A stretch of DNA of 63,782 nt from Herbaspirillum sp. CF444 (GTDB lineage Bacteria > Pseudomonadota > Gammaproteobacteria > Burkholderiales > Burkholderiaceae_D): assembly GCF_000282135.1 (NCBI RefSeq), contig NZ_AKJW01000116.1, positions 1 to 63,782 on the forward strand, in the 5' to 3' direction. Below, one piece after another: positions 36,239 to 45,186 of the stretch. A program made the translations under genes and the position numbers. The first letter of the stretch is position 1, and the number at the start of each line of letters is the position of its first letter. The notes below the pieces were generated by a model. The model was not told where the DNA came from and made no database searches. It saw nothing but the letters and a program-made list of their open reading frames with translations.

Positions 36239-37480
36239 TCAGGACCAGTTATGGCGCGGCGGCGGCGTGTCGTTGAGGTAGTAGTTGCCGACGGCGTGAT
36301 ACTTCCAGCGCACCGGATCGTGCAGCGTGTGCACGCGCGCGTTGCGCCAGTGGCGGTCCAGATCGTGTGCCGACAGGGTCGACTGCGTACCGGCCAGTTC
36401 GAACAGTTTTTCGCTGGCATGCAGCGCGATTTCGGTCGTCAGCACTTTGGCCTCGGCCACGGCGACCGAGGCTTGCGCCATTTGTTCGTAGTCGATCGGC
36501 AGCGGCAGATTGTCGAGCGTGCGGGCAGCGCGTTCGAGCAAGGCATCGGCGGCATGCAGGCGAATCTTCAGGTCGCCGATCTGATTGATCGTCAGCGGAT
36601 CGTCGCCGGCGCGCTCGACGCCGCTGTCGGCCCAGGGACGCGAACGCTGGCGGATGAAGGCAACCGCATCGTCGACGGCCGCATGCGCGATGCCGGCGTC
36701 GATGGCGGCCTGGATCAGCTGCGCCACCGGTCCGATGTTGTTGGGTTGTTGCGCCAGTTGATGCAGCGGCACGATGTGTCCGGCAGATACGCGTACGTTG
36801 TCGAAGACGACGGTGCCGCTGGCGGTGGTGCGCTGGCCGAAGCCTGACCAGTCGTCGACCACGCTCAAGCCCGGCGCATGGCGCTCGGCAAAAACAAACA
36901 CGCCCTTGCCTTCCTCGTCGAGCGCGCGCGTCGGCACCCAGTCGGCGTACAGCGCGCCCGTTGAATAGAAGCGCGTGCCGTTGAGCAGGTAATCGGGGCT
37001 GCCCGGATCCTTGCTGATGCGCGTGCGGACGTCGAGCACGTTCTTGCTGGTGCGCTCGGGACCGGCGTTGCCGAAGCGGGCGCCTTTCAGTACTTCACCG
37101 TAGAAATAGTGTTTCTGGCTTTCGCTGGCCGTCTGCGCCAGCACGTTCAGAATACCGAAATGATTTTGCGGGATCTGGCCGATGGAGGGATCGGCGGCGG
37201 AGATGATCTTGACGACTTCAGCCAGCGTCACCCACGACGCGCCAATGCCGCCGTATGCCCTGGGCACCGTGATGGCCCACAAGCCGCTGGAAGAAAAACG
37301 CTCGATCTCCGCATGCGGCAAGCGGCGCTGCCGGTCCCGCTCGGCGGCTTCCGCGGCGAAATCCTGGGCCAGCTTGCGAGCTGTATCCAGCGCTTCTGTT
37401 TCACTGAGGATGCGGTGCGCCGGCGCACGGGACGTAGAGACGGCTGCGCCCGCGATCGATTTTTCGATGACCGCTGACAT
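36239..37480 (-). CDS. SfnB-like acyl-CoA-dehydrogenase-fold flavin monooxygenase, copy 2
   Basis: 413 residues from the ATG at 37480 (MSAVIEKSIAGAAVSTSRAP). It shares the family motifs with copy 1: SSGLWAITVPRAYGGIGASW, QIPQNHFGILNVLA, FYSTGALYADWVPT and FELAGTQSTLSAHDLDRHWR. It is the first gene of the organosulfur operon; the 160 bases upstream contain a short inverted repeat CGAA-GTAT-TTCG at 37582-37593 that could be an operator. The pair may carry out successive oxygenations or act on different substrates. Confidence 0.88.
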   Translation of the reverse strand: MSAVIEKSIAGAAVSTSRAPAHRILSETEALDTARKLAQDFAAEAAERDRQRRLPHAEIERFSSSGLWAITVPRAYGGIGASWVTLAEVVKIISAADPSIGQIPQNHFGILNVLAQTASESQKHYFYGEVLKGARFGNAGPERTSKNVLDVRTRISKDPGSPDYLLNGTRFYSTGALYADWVPTRALDEEGKGVFVFAERHAPGLSVVDDWSGFGQRTTASGTVVFDNVRVSAGHIVPLHQLAQQPNNIGPVAQLIQAAIDAGIAHAAVDDAVAFIRQRSRPWADSGVERAGDDPLTINQIGDLKIRLHAADALLERAARTLDNLPLPIDYEQMAQASVAVAEAKVLTTEIALHASEKLFELAGTQSTLSAHDLDRHWRNARVHTLHDPVRWKYHAVGNYYLNDTPPPRHNWS

Positions 37481-37640
37481 GATGGATGGCTCCGCGAGAT
37501 TGACCGCATTGCCGCAGAGGGCGGCAAGCGCAGACAAGATTAGCAATGGGCCATTAAATCAAAGTCCTTGTTTTTACAAAACGAAGTATTTCGCATTTCC
37601 TAGTTCAAAAATTGCATGAACAGGGATGCCTCTCCTGCGT

Positions 37641-38321
37641 TCAGGTCTCGGCCCAGAGTCGTAAAAGATTGTGATAATGCCCTGCCAGAACGACGGTCTC
37701 TTCGCTGTCGCCATGCCGCCGGCGCAATGCATGGATGGCCTGGTCGAGTTCGAACAGCATGCCGCGCCGGTGATCGTCACGGATCATGCTTTGGGTCCAG
37801 AAAAAGGCGCTGACGCGGCAACCGCGCGTCACGGCGGTGACTTCGTGGCGGCTGGTGGAGGGATACAGAATCAGATCGCCGGCCGGCAACTTGACCTCGT
37901 GCGCGCCATAGGTGTCGTGCACGACCAGTTCGCCGCCTTCGTAATCATCGGGTTCGCTCAGGAACAGCGTGGACGACACGTCAGTGCGCAATTGATGGCC
38001 GGTATCGGCAACCATGCGCACCGCGCCGTCGATATGTACGCCGTATTCTTCGCCGCTTTCATAACGATTGAACAGGGGCGGCATGGTGCGTGCCGGCAAA
38101 GCAGCCGCGAAGAACGTCGGATTGGCGGCCAACGCGGCCGTGACGATGCCGCCCAGCTCTTTTGCCTGAGGCTGGTGCTCCGGCAATTGGCGATTGCGCT
38201 TGACGCGTGCGCCTTGCGAGCCGACCGTGGCACGGCCGTCGGTCCAATCGGCAGCGTCCAGCCTGGTGCGCAACAGCGCTACCTGCTCCGCAGTCAAGAC
38301 ACGAGGAATGTGCAGCAACAC
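37641..38321 (-). CDS. piuC: Fe(II)/2-oxoglutarate-dependent PKHD-type hydroxylase PiuC
   Basis: 226 residues, the length of PiuC/YbiX. The facial triad is visible: His and Asp in [11 protein letters not shown] near residue 97, and the distal His in [12 protein letters not shown] near 158 with Arg in [11 protein letters not shown]. PiuC genes accompany PiuA/Fiu-type TonB receptors and are induced by iron starvation; the substrate is unresolved, possibly a siderophore. It lies 109 bases downstream of the receptor gene on the same strand. Confidence 0.92.
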   Translation of the reverse strand: MLLHIPRVLTAEQVALLRTRLDAADWTDGRATVGSQGARVKRNRQLPEHQPQAKELGGIVTAALAANPTFFAAALPARTMPPLFNRYESGEEYGVHIDGAVRMVADTGHQLRTDVSSTLFLSEPDDYEGGELVVHDTYGAHEVKLPAGDLILYPSTSRHEVTAVTRGCRVSAFFWTQSMIRDDHRRGMLFELDQAIHALRRRHGDSEETVVLAGHYHNLLRLWAET

Positions 38322-38349
38322 AAAATAACTCCTTGTAAAGAATGGCGCA

Positions 38350-38379
38350 GGAATCGGAATCGGAATCGGAACCGGAACC
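38350..38379. repeat. Hexanucleotide tandem repeat
   Basis: Five units: GGAATC three times, then GGAACC twice, in the spacer between the receptor stop and the piuC start. It lies about 30 bases upstream of piuC, so unit number could alter spacing or transcript structure. Confidence 0.9.
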
Positions 38380-38430
38380 GCAAACGCCCGCCCCGCGTTC
38401 CGGCGTTTTCCGGCTGCGGGGCGAGGAAGA

Positions 38431-40722
38431 TCAATAAGCCAGGTTCAGACTGAGTCTGGCGGAACGCTCGGCGCCGGGAATGTAGCGCGTGCCGCTGTTG
38501 TTGAGGGAGGCAACGTAATGCTCGTTGGTCAGGTTGTAAAGGTTGAGCTGTATGTTGACGTTCTTGTTGAGCTGATATGCCGCCATGGCGTCGGCCACCC
38601 AGTAGCTTTGCGCGTAGGGAGTATTGGTGGTCCCGCCGATGGTGGTGCTGGCGGTGCGCGCCATGGCGTCGACGTAACGCACGCCGCCGCCGATGGTGAA
38701 GCCCGACGGCAGCAAGTAGGTGCTCCACAGCGTCATCGTCTTTTTTGGCGAGAAACTCATCGCGGCGTTGTTCTGATTACTGGTGGCGGACGCGTTGGTG
38801 GTGCCGCTCGACACTTTGGCGTTCATCCATGCCGCGCTGGCGTTGACCGACCAACCCGAAGTGATTTCACCGGAAGCCGACAGCTCGAGACCGTCTACGC
38901 GCTTCTTGCCGTTTTGCACATACAGATTGCTGGTGACGGCGTCCTGCGTGATCTCGTTGCTGACCTCCGTACGGAACAATGCCGCCGACACCAACAGTTT
39001 CTTGTTGAAGACTTCCCACTTGGTGCCCACTTCCGTCGTGCTGGTTTTCTGCGGCGCGAAATTGGGATTGTCGGCGCTGCTGCCGTTGGTGCTCAGGGCA
39101 AACGCGGCGCCGCCCGGCGGTTGCTGCGATGTGGCATAGGCGGCGTAGATGCTGCCATTGGACGCGGGTTTATAAAGTGCGCCGATTTTCCAGTTCAGCA
39201 AGCTGCCGTTCTTGCCGAGCGTGGTGGGCACCAGCGTGCCGACGGGCAGGCCCGGATTGCTGGCGGTGGTCGATACGGCGACACCGTTGAAGTCGGTGCT
39301 GTAGCGATCGAGCCGCAGACCGCCGTTGATCTGGAAGGACGGCGTCAGCTCCAGGGTGTCGAACAGATACGCGCCGATGGTGTTGGTGGCGCCCTGGTTG
39401 CGGCCGCCGCTGGGCTGGATCGATACGCTCGCCGGCGCATAAGGATTCGGTGCATACAGATTGGCCGCCGCAAGCGCAGGGCCGGCATAGAGAATCGTTG
39501 TCTGTTTTTCACGAATGAACTCCAGCCCCGTCGTCATGGCGTGTTTGACGGACCCGGTGCTGAATTTGATAAGGGCATTGGTCTGGTTGGTGAAGATCTC
39601 GTTTTCCTGATCCCTGGTTTGCAACACCCGGCTTACCGTCCAGTTGGCCGGATTGACATTGCTGCCATCGACGGTGAACGGGCTGCCGATCAGATAATTC
39701 TGTTTGGTCTTGCCGTAGCGCGTCGTGTTGCGGATCGTCACGTCGGCGCTGAGATCGTGTTCAACAATCGCGGTGAACATGTCGGAGGTGCTTTTGTCGT
39801 AGTCGCCGGCCATGCCGTAGTAGTTGCTGCCCGCCACCGGAGCAGTGCTCTTGCCTGCCGTCGTGGCATTGTAAAAGCCCGGCGCGCCGATGGTCGGGAT
39901 GCCGGCATCTGGCACGTTGTCGCGGTCGAGATGGAGATAGTTGAACAGCATCCGCGTCGGCGTGCCGAGGCCGAAGGCGAACGACGGCGCGATGCCCCAG
40001 CGATTGTTTTCCACACGGTCGCGGCCGGGCACGCCGCTGTCCTGCTTGAGCAGGTTGAGCCGGAATGCCGCGCCGTTGAGTCCGTCGAGGTGCCTGTTGA
40101 GGTCGGCGGTAAGGCGTTTATTGTCGCCGGTGCCGTAGGTTGCCGTGCCGGAATAAGCGTTCTCCAGCGTCGGCTGCTTGGTCACCATGTTGATGTAACC
40201 GGTCGGCGCGCCGCGGCCGTTGTCGGCGCCGGCCGGTCCTTTGACCACTTCGACCTGCTCGATGTTGAACAGGTCGCGCGAGACGCTGCCGAGGTCGCGG
40301 ATGTTGTCGACGAAGATGCTGTTGGCGGTGCTGAAACCGCGCATGAAGATGGAATCGCCCGTTGCGGTGCTGCCGTTTTCGCCGGTATTGAAGGTGCCGA
40401 CGCCGGCGCTGTTCTGCAGCGCTTCGGTCAGCGTGGTCGCCTGTTGCGATTGCAGCAACTCCTTCTTGATGACGGTGATGGTTTGCGTGGTGTCGACCAG
40501 CGGCTGCGTGAATTTGGGCGAACTGATGCGCTCGGCCTTGTAGGACTCGTTGCGTTCCTTGACTTCGACCGGCGGCAAATTGCCGTCGTTCTGTTGCGCC
40601 GAAACATTGAACGGCGCGGCCAGCGCCAGCGTCGAAGCGGTGATGGAAGCGCCCAGCGAAGCGCGCAAGTTAAGTGGACGGCCGGCGGCGCCGTGTTTTC
40701 TGCTCTTGATGTAAATGGACAT
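38431..40722 (-). CDS. TonB-dependent siderophore receptor (Fiu/PiuA-like)
   Basis: 763 residues. A signal peptide ([20 protein letters not shown]) precedes the plug domain, with the TonB-box region near [29 protein letters not shown] and [15 protein letters not shown] near residue 170; a long beta-barrel ends in ARLSLNLAY with a terminal aromatic residue. The adjacent piuC implies a catecholate-type ferric siderophore, as for Fiu and PiuA. The start at 40722 was chosen over a 128-residue upstream extension because it gives a proper export signal. The promoter lies about 145 bases upstream. Confidence 0.92.
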   Translation of the reverse strand: MSIYIKSRKHGAAGRPLNLRASLGASITASTLALAAPFNVSAQQNDGNLPPVEVKERNESYKAERISSPKFTQPLVDTTQTITVIKKELLQSQQATTLTEALQNSAGVGTFNTGENGSTATGDSIFMRGFSTANSIFVDNIRDLGSVSRDLFNIEQVEVVKGPAGADNGRGAPTGYINMVTKQPTLENAYSGTATYGTGDNKRLTADLNRHLDGLNGAAFRLNLLKQDSGVPGRDRVENNRWGIAPSFAFGLGTPTRMLFNYLHLDRDNVPDAGIPTIGAPGFYNATTAGKSTAPVAGSNYYGMAGDYDKSTSDMFTAIVEHDLSADVTIRNTTRYGKTKQNYLIGSPFTVDGSNVNPANWTVSRVLQTRDQENEIFTNQTNALIKFSTGSVKHAMTTGLEFIREKQTTILYAGPALAAANLYAPNPYAPASVSIQPSGGRNQGATNTIGAYLFDTLELTPSFQINGGLRLDRYSTDFNGVAVSTTASNPGLPVGTLVPTTLGKNGSLLNWKIGALYKPASNGSIYAAYATSQQPPGGAAFALSTNGSSADNPNFAPQKTSTTEVGTKWEVFNKKLLVSAALFRTEVSNEITQDAVTSNLYVQNGKKRVDGLELSASGEITSGWSVNASAAWMNAKVSSGTTNASATSNQNNAAMSFSPKKTMTLWSTYLLPSGFTIGGGVRYVDAMARTASTTIGGTTNTPYAQSYWVADAMAAYQLNKNVNIQLNLYNLTNEHYVASLNNSGTRYIPGAERSARLSLNLAY

Positions 40723-41059
40723 TGAATTTCCCAGTGATAAGTAAGTGACGGTCAGCGCCGACCTCCGGATGACGCAATTCGGCAGGACTGACTGGCTGGC
40801 TGGGAAAAAGATGGGCGGGCTGCCGGATCGAACGGGATATCTTGTTGCTGTGGTCGGCGCAGCGAATATAGTTTTGGCTCCGGTTGAATGCAACGCATTC
40901 GGGCACGGCGATGCAGATATTCCGGTTTCCTTGATATCCGCCAATTCACTTCTCGAAACTGGTCGGCAGAGGCGACGAGTTGTCTCGGGATTTTTATCGT
41001 TCGCTAAAGAAGCGGCGGCATGCTTTTGTACGGCCGGAACGCAGGCGTACAATAAACAA
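40723..41059. other. 337-base divergent intergenic region, receptor versus DUF3717 gene
   Basis: No gene seen. It carries the receptor promoter and inverted repeat described at 40865-40900. The receptor leader of about 130 bases has no obvious riboswitch fold that I can identify. Confidence 0.5.
40865..40900 (-). promoter_or_regulatory. Sigma-70 promoter with overlapping operator for the TonB receptor
   Basis: On the minus strand: TTGCAT (40893-40888), 17 bases, TATATT (40870-40865). A perfect inverted repeat GAATGC-AAC-GCATTC (40886-40900) covers the -35 hexamer, the usual place for a repressor such as Fur, although it does not match the standard Fur box. Confidence 0.55.
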
Positions 41060-41296
41060 ATGAGCGAAACCATTATTTCCCTGACGGAACTGGAAGAAGC
41101 AATCAACTACTGGCGCATCCAGCGTCCCGCCACCGGCGAGGAATGCGCCTTGTCGCCCGAAGTCAATGCGCTGGCCGACGTCTATGCGGTGATGATCATC
41201 GAGCGCACCCACGCCGTCGACCTTGACGCCGTCGGCAAGGAAGCGCGCCAGCTGATCGATGCCTGGCGCAAGATACGGACGCCGCAAAACGCCTGA
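41060..41296 (+). CDS. DUF3717 domain-containing small protein
   Basis: 78 residues, MSETIISLTELEEAINYWRI onward, with RPATGEECALSPEVNALADV, the DUF3717 core found in Burkholderiales. The function is unknown; the repeated helical pattern and small size suggest a protein-binding helical bundle. It is divergent from the TonB receptor gene. Confidence 0.87.
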   Translation: MSETIISLTELEEAINYWRIQRPATGEECALSPEVNALADVYAVMIIERTHAVDLDAVGKEARQLIDAWRKIRTPQNA

Positions 41297-41408
41297 ATGT
41301 CGGGTTGCGGCTCGCTTGTCATATTTGTGGCGTATGATTTTTATCAGTTGCTGCGTTGAACAATTTGGATAATGCGCAGTCTGCTGTATTCCAACCGCAA
41401 GGACCAAG

Positions 41409-42581
41409 ATGCGACGCAAACCCGCAGTAAGCCCTTCCCCGCCCTCCGTATCCACTGAACGCAAGCACCGCATTGCACTGGTGCTGCAAGGCGGCGGCGC
41501 CCTCGGCGCCTACCAGGCCGGTGTTTATCAAGCCATGCACGAAAACAACCTGACGCCGGACTGGGTGGTCGGCACCTCGATCGGCGCCATCAACGCCGCC
41601 ATCATTGCCGGCAACGAACGCGAATTCCGCATCCAGCGCCTGCGTGAATTCTGGGAAAGCGTCTCTCACGCCGACCTGGTCAACCTGCAGCAAGTCCCCG
41701 ACGCCACGCGCCAGCTGGCGACCTGGATGACCACCATGGACACCTTCGCGCGCGGCGTGCCGGGGTTTTTTACTCCCCGCTCCTTCAGCCCGTTCGCCAT
41801 CGGCTTGCCGGTGCCGCCGGAAGAGGCCAGCTTCTACAACACCGAGGAACTGCGCGCAACGCTCAACAAATACGTCGATTTCGACTATCTCAACAACAAG
41901 GATGTCGGCATCCGGCTGACCGTCAGCGCCGTCAAGGTGACCTGCGGCACGCTGGTCAAGTTCGACACCAACAATCAGCCGATCAGCGCCGACCACGTGA
42001 TGGCCAGCGGCGCGCTGCCGCCCGGCTTTGCCCCGGTGCGCGTCGACGGCGACCTGTACTGGGATGGCGGTCTGTATTCGAACACGCCGCTGGAAGCGGT
42101 ACTCAACGACGAGCCGCGCCAGGACACGCTATGCATGATGGTCGACCTGTGGCATGCCGACGGCCCCGAACCGCGCACCTATGAAGAAGTCCAGACGCGC
42201 CAGAAAGACGTCACCTTCGCCTCGCGCTCGCAGCGCCATATCGAGGCCTATCTGAAGCAATACCAGTTGCGCAAGCTGGCGCGCGAGCTGTACGAGCGGC
42301 TGCCTGCGGACCTGCGCCAACCCGGCGACCGCAAGCAACTGGCCGAACTCGGCGCCGATACCACGATCCATATCGTGCGGTTGCCGTATGCGGGGCGCGA
42401 CTGGAACATGGCGTCCAAGGACGTCAACTTCTCGCGCGGCTCGATCGAGTGGCGCTGGGAGCAAGGCTATCAGGATGCCATGCGCGGTATCGAAGTGAGC
42501 CATGGTTGCCCGTTCCAGGTGTCGGACACCGGCGTGGTGGTGCATGAGCTGCCGCCCCTGGTGGAAGTGACCACCGGCTGA
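41409..42581 (+). CDS. Patatin-like phospholipase (with DUF3734 C terminus)
   Basis: 390 residues. The patatin catalytic elements are intact: oxyanion loop GGGALGAYQAG near residue 28, nucleophile Ser57 in GTSIG, and the Asp of the dyad in DGGLYSNTPLE near 218. The C-terminal third (IVRLPYAGRDWNMASKDVNF, FSRGSIEWRWEQGY) is the DUF3734 extension. Such enzymes hydrolyse acyl esters of lipids. The gene precedes the phasin gene; a link to PHB granule surfaces is possible but unproven. Confidence 0.9.
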   Translation: MRRKPAVSPSPPSVSTERKHRIALVLQGGGALGAYQAGVYQAMHENNLTPDWVVGTSIGAINAAIIAGNEREFRIQRLREFWESVSHADLVNLQQVPDATRQLATWMTTMDTFARGVPGFFTPRSFSPFAIGLPVPPEEASFYNTEELRATLNKYVDFDYLNNKDVGIRLTVSAVKVTCGTLVKFDTNNQPISADHVMASGALPPGFAPVRVDGDLYWDGGLYSNTPLEAVLNDEPRQDTLCMMVDLWHADGPEPRTYEEVQTRQKDVTFASRSQRHIEAYLKQYQLRKLARELYERLPADLRQPGDRKQLAELGADTTIHIVRLPYAGRDWNMASKDVNFSRGSIEWRWEQGYQDAMRGIEVSHGCPFQVSDTGVVVHELPPLVEVTTG

Positions 42582-42653
42582 TGCCGGCCGGCGGCGTAGG
42601 TAATTAACGCTGTGCAATAACAGATTGTGTTGTTAAAATTGCAATTTCCATCA

Positions 42654-42730
42654 TTTTTGTGCGGCGCACAAAAAGTTCTTGACCTCACCAAATAAGTGCG
42701 TAAAATAGTATTTGTTGCGGCGCACAAAAA
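42654..42730 (+). promoter_or_regulatory. Phasin promoter flanked by two copies of an operator
   Basis: A perfect 10-1-10 inverted repeat lies at 42654-42674 (arm TTTTTGTGCG). Promoter TTGACC (42679-42684), 16 bases, TAAAAT (42701-42706) follows. A second, imperfect copy at 42716-42730 repeats 15 bases (TGCGGCGCACAAAAA) of the first. The layout fits repression by the PHB-responsive regulator PhaR. Confidence 0.65.
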
Positions 42731-42790
42731 TAGTTTTTCGAGACCGAAGCCGCCAATCGTCAACTGTTTTTGAAACCAAAGGAGAAGTCC

Positions 42791-43351
42791 ATGTTTTCGT
42801 ACCAAGATCAATTTTCCGCTGCAACCAAGACCCATTTCCAAGCTCAACTGGATCTGATCAACACACTGACCACCAAGACTTTCGAAGGTCTGGAAAAGAT
42901 TGTTGAACTGAACCTGAGCGCCGCCAAGGCATCGCTGGAAGAGTCCGCCGCCACTGCGCAACAATTCGCCTCCATCAAGGATCCGCAAGAACTGCTGGCC
43001 CTGGCGCAGGCACAAGCCCAACCGACAGCAGAAAAGGCAGCCGCTTACGGCCGTCATCTGGCCAGCATCGTGTCGGCTACCCAGGCTGAACTGACCAAGG
43101 CAACCGAAGCGCAAGTCGCCGAAACCAGCCGCAAAGTCAGCGCCCTGGTCGACGAAATCGCCAAGAACGCCCCAGCCGGTTCGGAAAACGCCGTGGCTCT
43201 GCTGAAGTCGGCCATCGGCAACGCCAACGCCAGCTACGAGCAATTGACCAAGAACACCAAGCAAGCCGTGGAAACACTGGAAGGCCACCTGAGCAACGCG
43301 GCCAAGCAATTCACGCAAGCTGCTGAAAAGACCACCAGCCGCAAGAAGTAA
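42791..43351 (+). CDS. phaP: Phasin (PHB granule-associated protein)
   Basis: 186 residues, mostly long amphipathic helices, Ala/Lys/Glu-rich, starting MFSYQDQFSAATKTHFQAQL. FEGLEKIVELNLSAAKASLE matches the phasin_2 family core. Phasins coat polyhydroxybutyrate granules and control their number and size. A strong ribosome site (AAAGGAGAA) precedes the ATG at 42791. A hairpin CCGTAGC-AAT-GCTACGG begins two bases after the stop, and a terminator follows. Confidence 0.92.
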   Translation: MFSYQDQFSAATKTHFQAQLDLINTLTTKTFEGLEKIVELNLSAAKASLEESAATAQQFASIKDPQELLALAQAQAQPTAEKAAAYGRHLASIVSATQAELTKATEAQVAETSRKVSALVDEIAKNAPAGSENAVALLKSAIGNANASYEQLTKNTKQAVETLEGHLSNAAKQFTQAAEKTTSRKK

Positions 43352-43401
43352 TCCGTAGCAATGCTACGGCGCAGTCGTCAGACTGCTGCTGCACACTCCG
43401 G

Positions 43402-43428
43402 ACGGACCGCCTATGCGGTCCGTTTTTT
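43402..43428 (+). terminator. Rho-independent terminator after the phasin gene
   Basis: Perfect 9-base-pair stem ACGGACCGC/GCGGTCCGT (43402-43410 with 43415-43423), loop CTAT, then a run of T. Confidence 0.92.
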
Positions 43429-43566
43429 ATTGCCCGCTCCGCGCATTGCCCTGCCGCTTCCTTCCCCCGCATTTACGCCAATCCGGCCGCAACTCATTTA
43501 CACTCGGATTCTCACAAATCGAGAATTCAATTTTCAAATATGAGAAAAATGAGGAATCATCCGGCC

Positions 43567-44325
43567 ATGAATTCCGTCGCCGCCACGCCGCAAGCACCCG
43601 TCGTCGCCACCAGCGAGCGCTCGCTCATGGTGCTGTCCGTCATCGCCCGATACGGCAAACCGATCGCCGTGCGCAAGCTGAAAGAGCTGACCGGCTTGCC
43701 GCAAAGCACGCTGTACCGACACCTGCTGCCGCTGAAAAAATGGGGTCTGGTGCAGGAACAGGACAACTTTTACGCGCCCGGCCCTTTGAGCGTGCAACTG
43801 GCCTGGGGCTTCGACCATACCTCCTATCTCGTCAGCAACGCCCGGCCGGAAATGCTGCAACTGGCCAAGAAATGCGGCGAAAGCGTCGGCCTGATGGTCG
43901 CCGTCAACGACCAGGTGACCTGCCTGGACATGGTCGAAAGCGAACAATCGCTGCGCTGCTCGTTTTCCAAAGGCCGCTCGCATCCGCTGTCGCGCGGCGC
44001 CTCGGCCAAGGCGGTGCTGGCGCAATTGCCCGTCGCCATGGCCGACAACATCGTGCAGCGCCAGTTGCACGGCCAGGACGACGACATCGCCCGCCTGCAA
44101 AAAGAACTCGCCGCCATCCGCGCGCAGGGTTATGCGGTCAGCGAAAGCGAAGTCGACTTGGGTGTGTGGGGCGTGAGCGCTCCCGTGTTTTACAAACCCG
44201 GCCAGGCGGCCGGGGCCATTACCCTGATGGCCCCGGCAATCCGGGTCGAAGAGCGGCAGCGCGAGCTGATTGCCGCCACGGTCCAGGCCGCCGCCGCCAT
44301 CAGCGAACGTCTTTCCTTGTTTTAA
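43567..44325 (+). CDS. IclR-family transcriptional regulator
   Basis: 252 residues from the ATG at 43567 (an ATG nine codons earlier is also open). The winged helix-turn-helix is KPIAVRKLKELTGLPQSTLY near residues 35-60; the effector domain follows, with GRSHPLSRGASAKAVLAQLP. IclR proteins control catabolic and uptake operons in response to a small metabolite. It sits 49 bases before the amino acid importer genes and hutG/hutD, its likely targets. Confidence 0.9.
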   Translation: MNSVAATPQAPVVATSERSLMVLSVIARYGKPIAVRKLKELTGLPQSTLYRHLLPLKKWGLVQEQDNFYAPGPLSVQLAWGFDHTSYLVSNARPEMLQLAKKCGESVGLMVAVNDQVTCLDMVESEQSLRCSFSKGRSHPLSRGASAKAVLAQLPVAMADNIVQRQLHGQDDDIARLQKELAAIRAQGYAVSESEVDLGVWGVSAPVFYKPGQAAGAITLMAPAIRVEERQRELIAATVQAAAAISERLSLF

Positions 44326-44374
44326 AGCAGCAGTTTCCAGCAGTCATCAGAACCATTCATCCGAGGGAGAAACC

Positions 44375-45139
44375 ATGATCCACCGCCGTCGCTTTGCCAG
44401 CATGCTTGCCGTCAGCCTTGTTTTCAGTTTCGCCGCCAGTGTCATTGCCGCACCGGCCTCCGCCCAGACCGTCGACGTCATCCGCGTCGCCACCGACGCC
44501 ACCTTTCCGCCCTTCGAATTCTTCAAGGACGGCAAGCGCACCGGTTTCGACATCGAACTGATCGAACTGCTGGCCAAGACCATGCACAAGAAAGTCGAAT
44601 GGACCGACATCGATTTCAAGGGCCTGATCCCCGGTCTGGTGTCGCGCCGCTTCGACGTTGCTTCTTCGGCGATCTACATCACCGAAGAACGCCGTCGCGT
44701 AGTCAACTTCACCGATCCTTACTACCCGGGCGGCCTGGTGGTGCTGACCAAGGCCAGCAATACCGCGATCAAGCAGCCGTCGGACCTGGCCGGCAAGAAA
44801 GTCTCGGTACAGGTCGGCACCAAGTCGGCCAACTACCTGAAGGAGTACTACCCGCAAGCCGAGCGCATCGAAGTCGAGAAGAACCAGGAAATGTTCAACC
44901 TGGTTGAAATCGGCCGCGCCGACGCCGCCGTCACCGGCAAGCCTGCCGCCATCGAATACGCCAAGACCCGTCCCGGCATGAAGGTGCTGGACAAACAAGT
45001 CAGCGTCGAACTGTACGGCTACGCCGTGCGCAAGGACCTGCCGCAACTGACCGAAGAAATGAACGCCGCGCTCAAGAAGGTCAAGCTCGACGGCAGCTAC
45101 GACAAGCTGGTGCAGAAGTGGTTGTCGTCGGCCAAGTAA
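44375..45139 (+). CDS. Polar amino acid ABC transporter substrate-binding protein
   Basis: 254 residues, signal peptide cleaved near ASAQTV. Family-3 binding motif is clear: IRVATDATFPPFEFFKDGKR then GFDIELIELLAKTMHKKVEW. It has the Arg/Asp pattern of amino acid binders. The operon context (hutG, hutD) suggests histidine or a related compound. A GAGGGAGA ribosome site lies upstream. Confidence 0.92.
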   Translation: MIHRRRFASMLAVSLVFSFAASVIAAPASAQTVDVIRVATDATFPPFEFFKDGKRTGFDIELIELLAKTMHKKVEWTDIDFKGLIPGLVSRRFDVASSAIYITEERRRVVNFTDPYYPGGLVVLTKASNTAIKQPSDLAGKKVSVQVGTKSANYLKEYYPQAERIEVEKNQEMFNLVEIGRADAAVTGKPAAIEYAKTRPGMKVLDKQVSVELYGYAVRKDLPQLTEEMNAALKKVKLDGSYDKLVQKWLSSAK

Positions 45140-45186
45140 TTCGACAGCAACGCAATTCAATAAAAAAACAGACGTAAGGAGAACAG

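Noticed and set aside
38350..38379. Tandem repeats as a CRISPR array
   Set aside because: Units are only six bases and directly abutting, with no spacers and no cas genes.
38518..40725. A 735-codon open frame antisense to the TonB receptor
   Set aside because: The receptor motifs on the other strand are unmistakable; this frame lacks any.
40723..41106. Upstream extension of the TonB receptor frame
   Set aside because: It would put 128 unrelated residues before a perfect signal peptide and would run through its own promoter.
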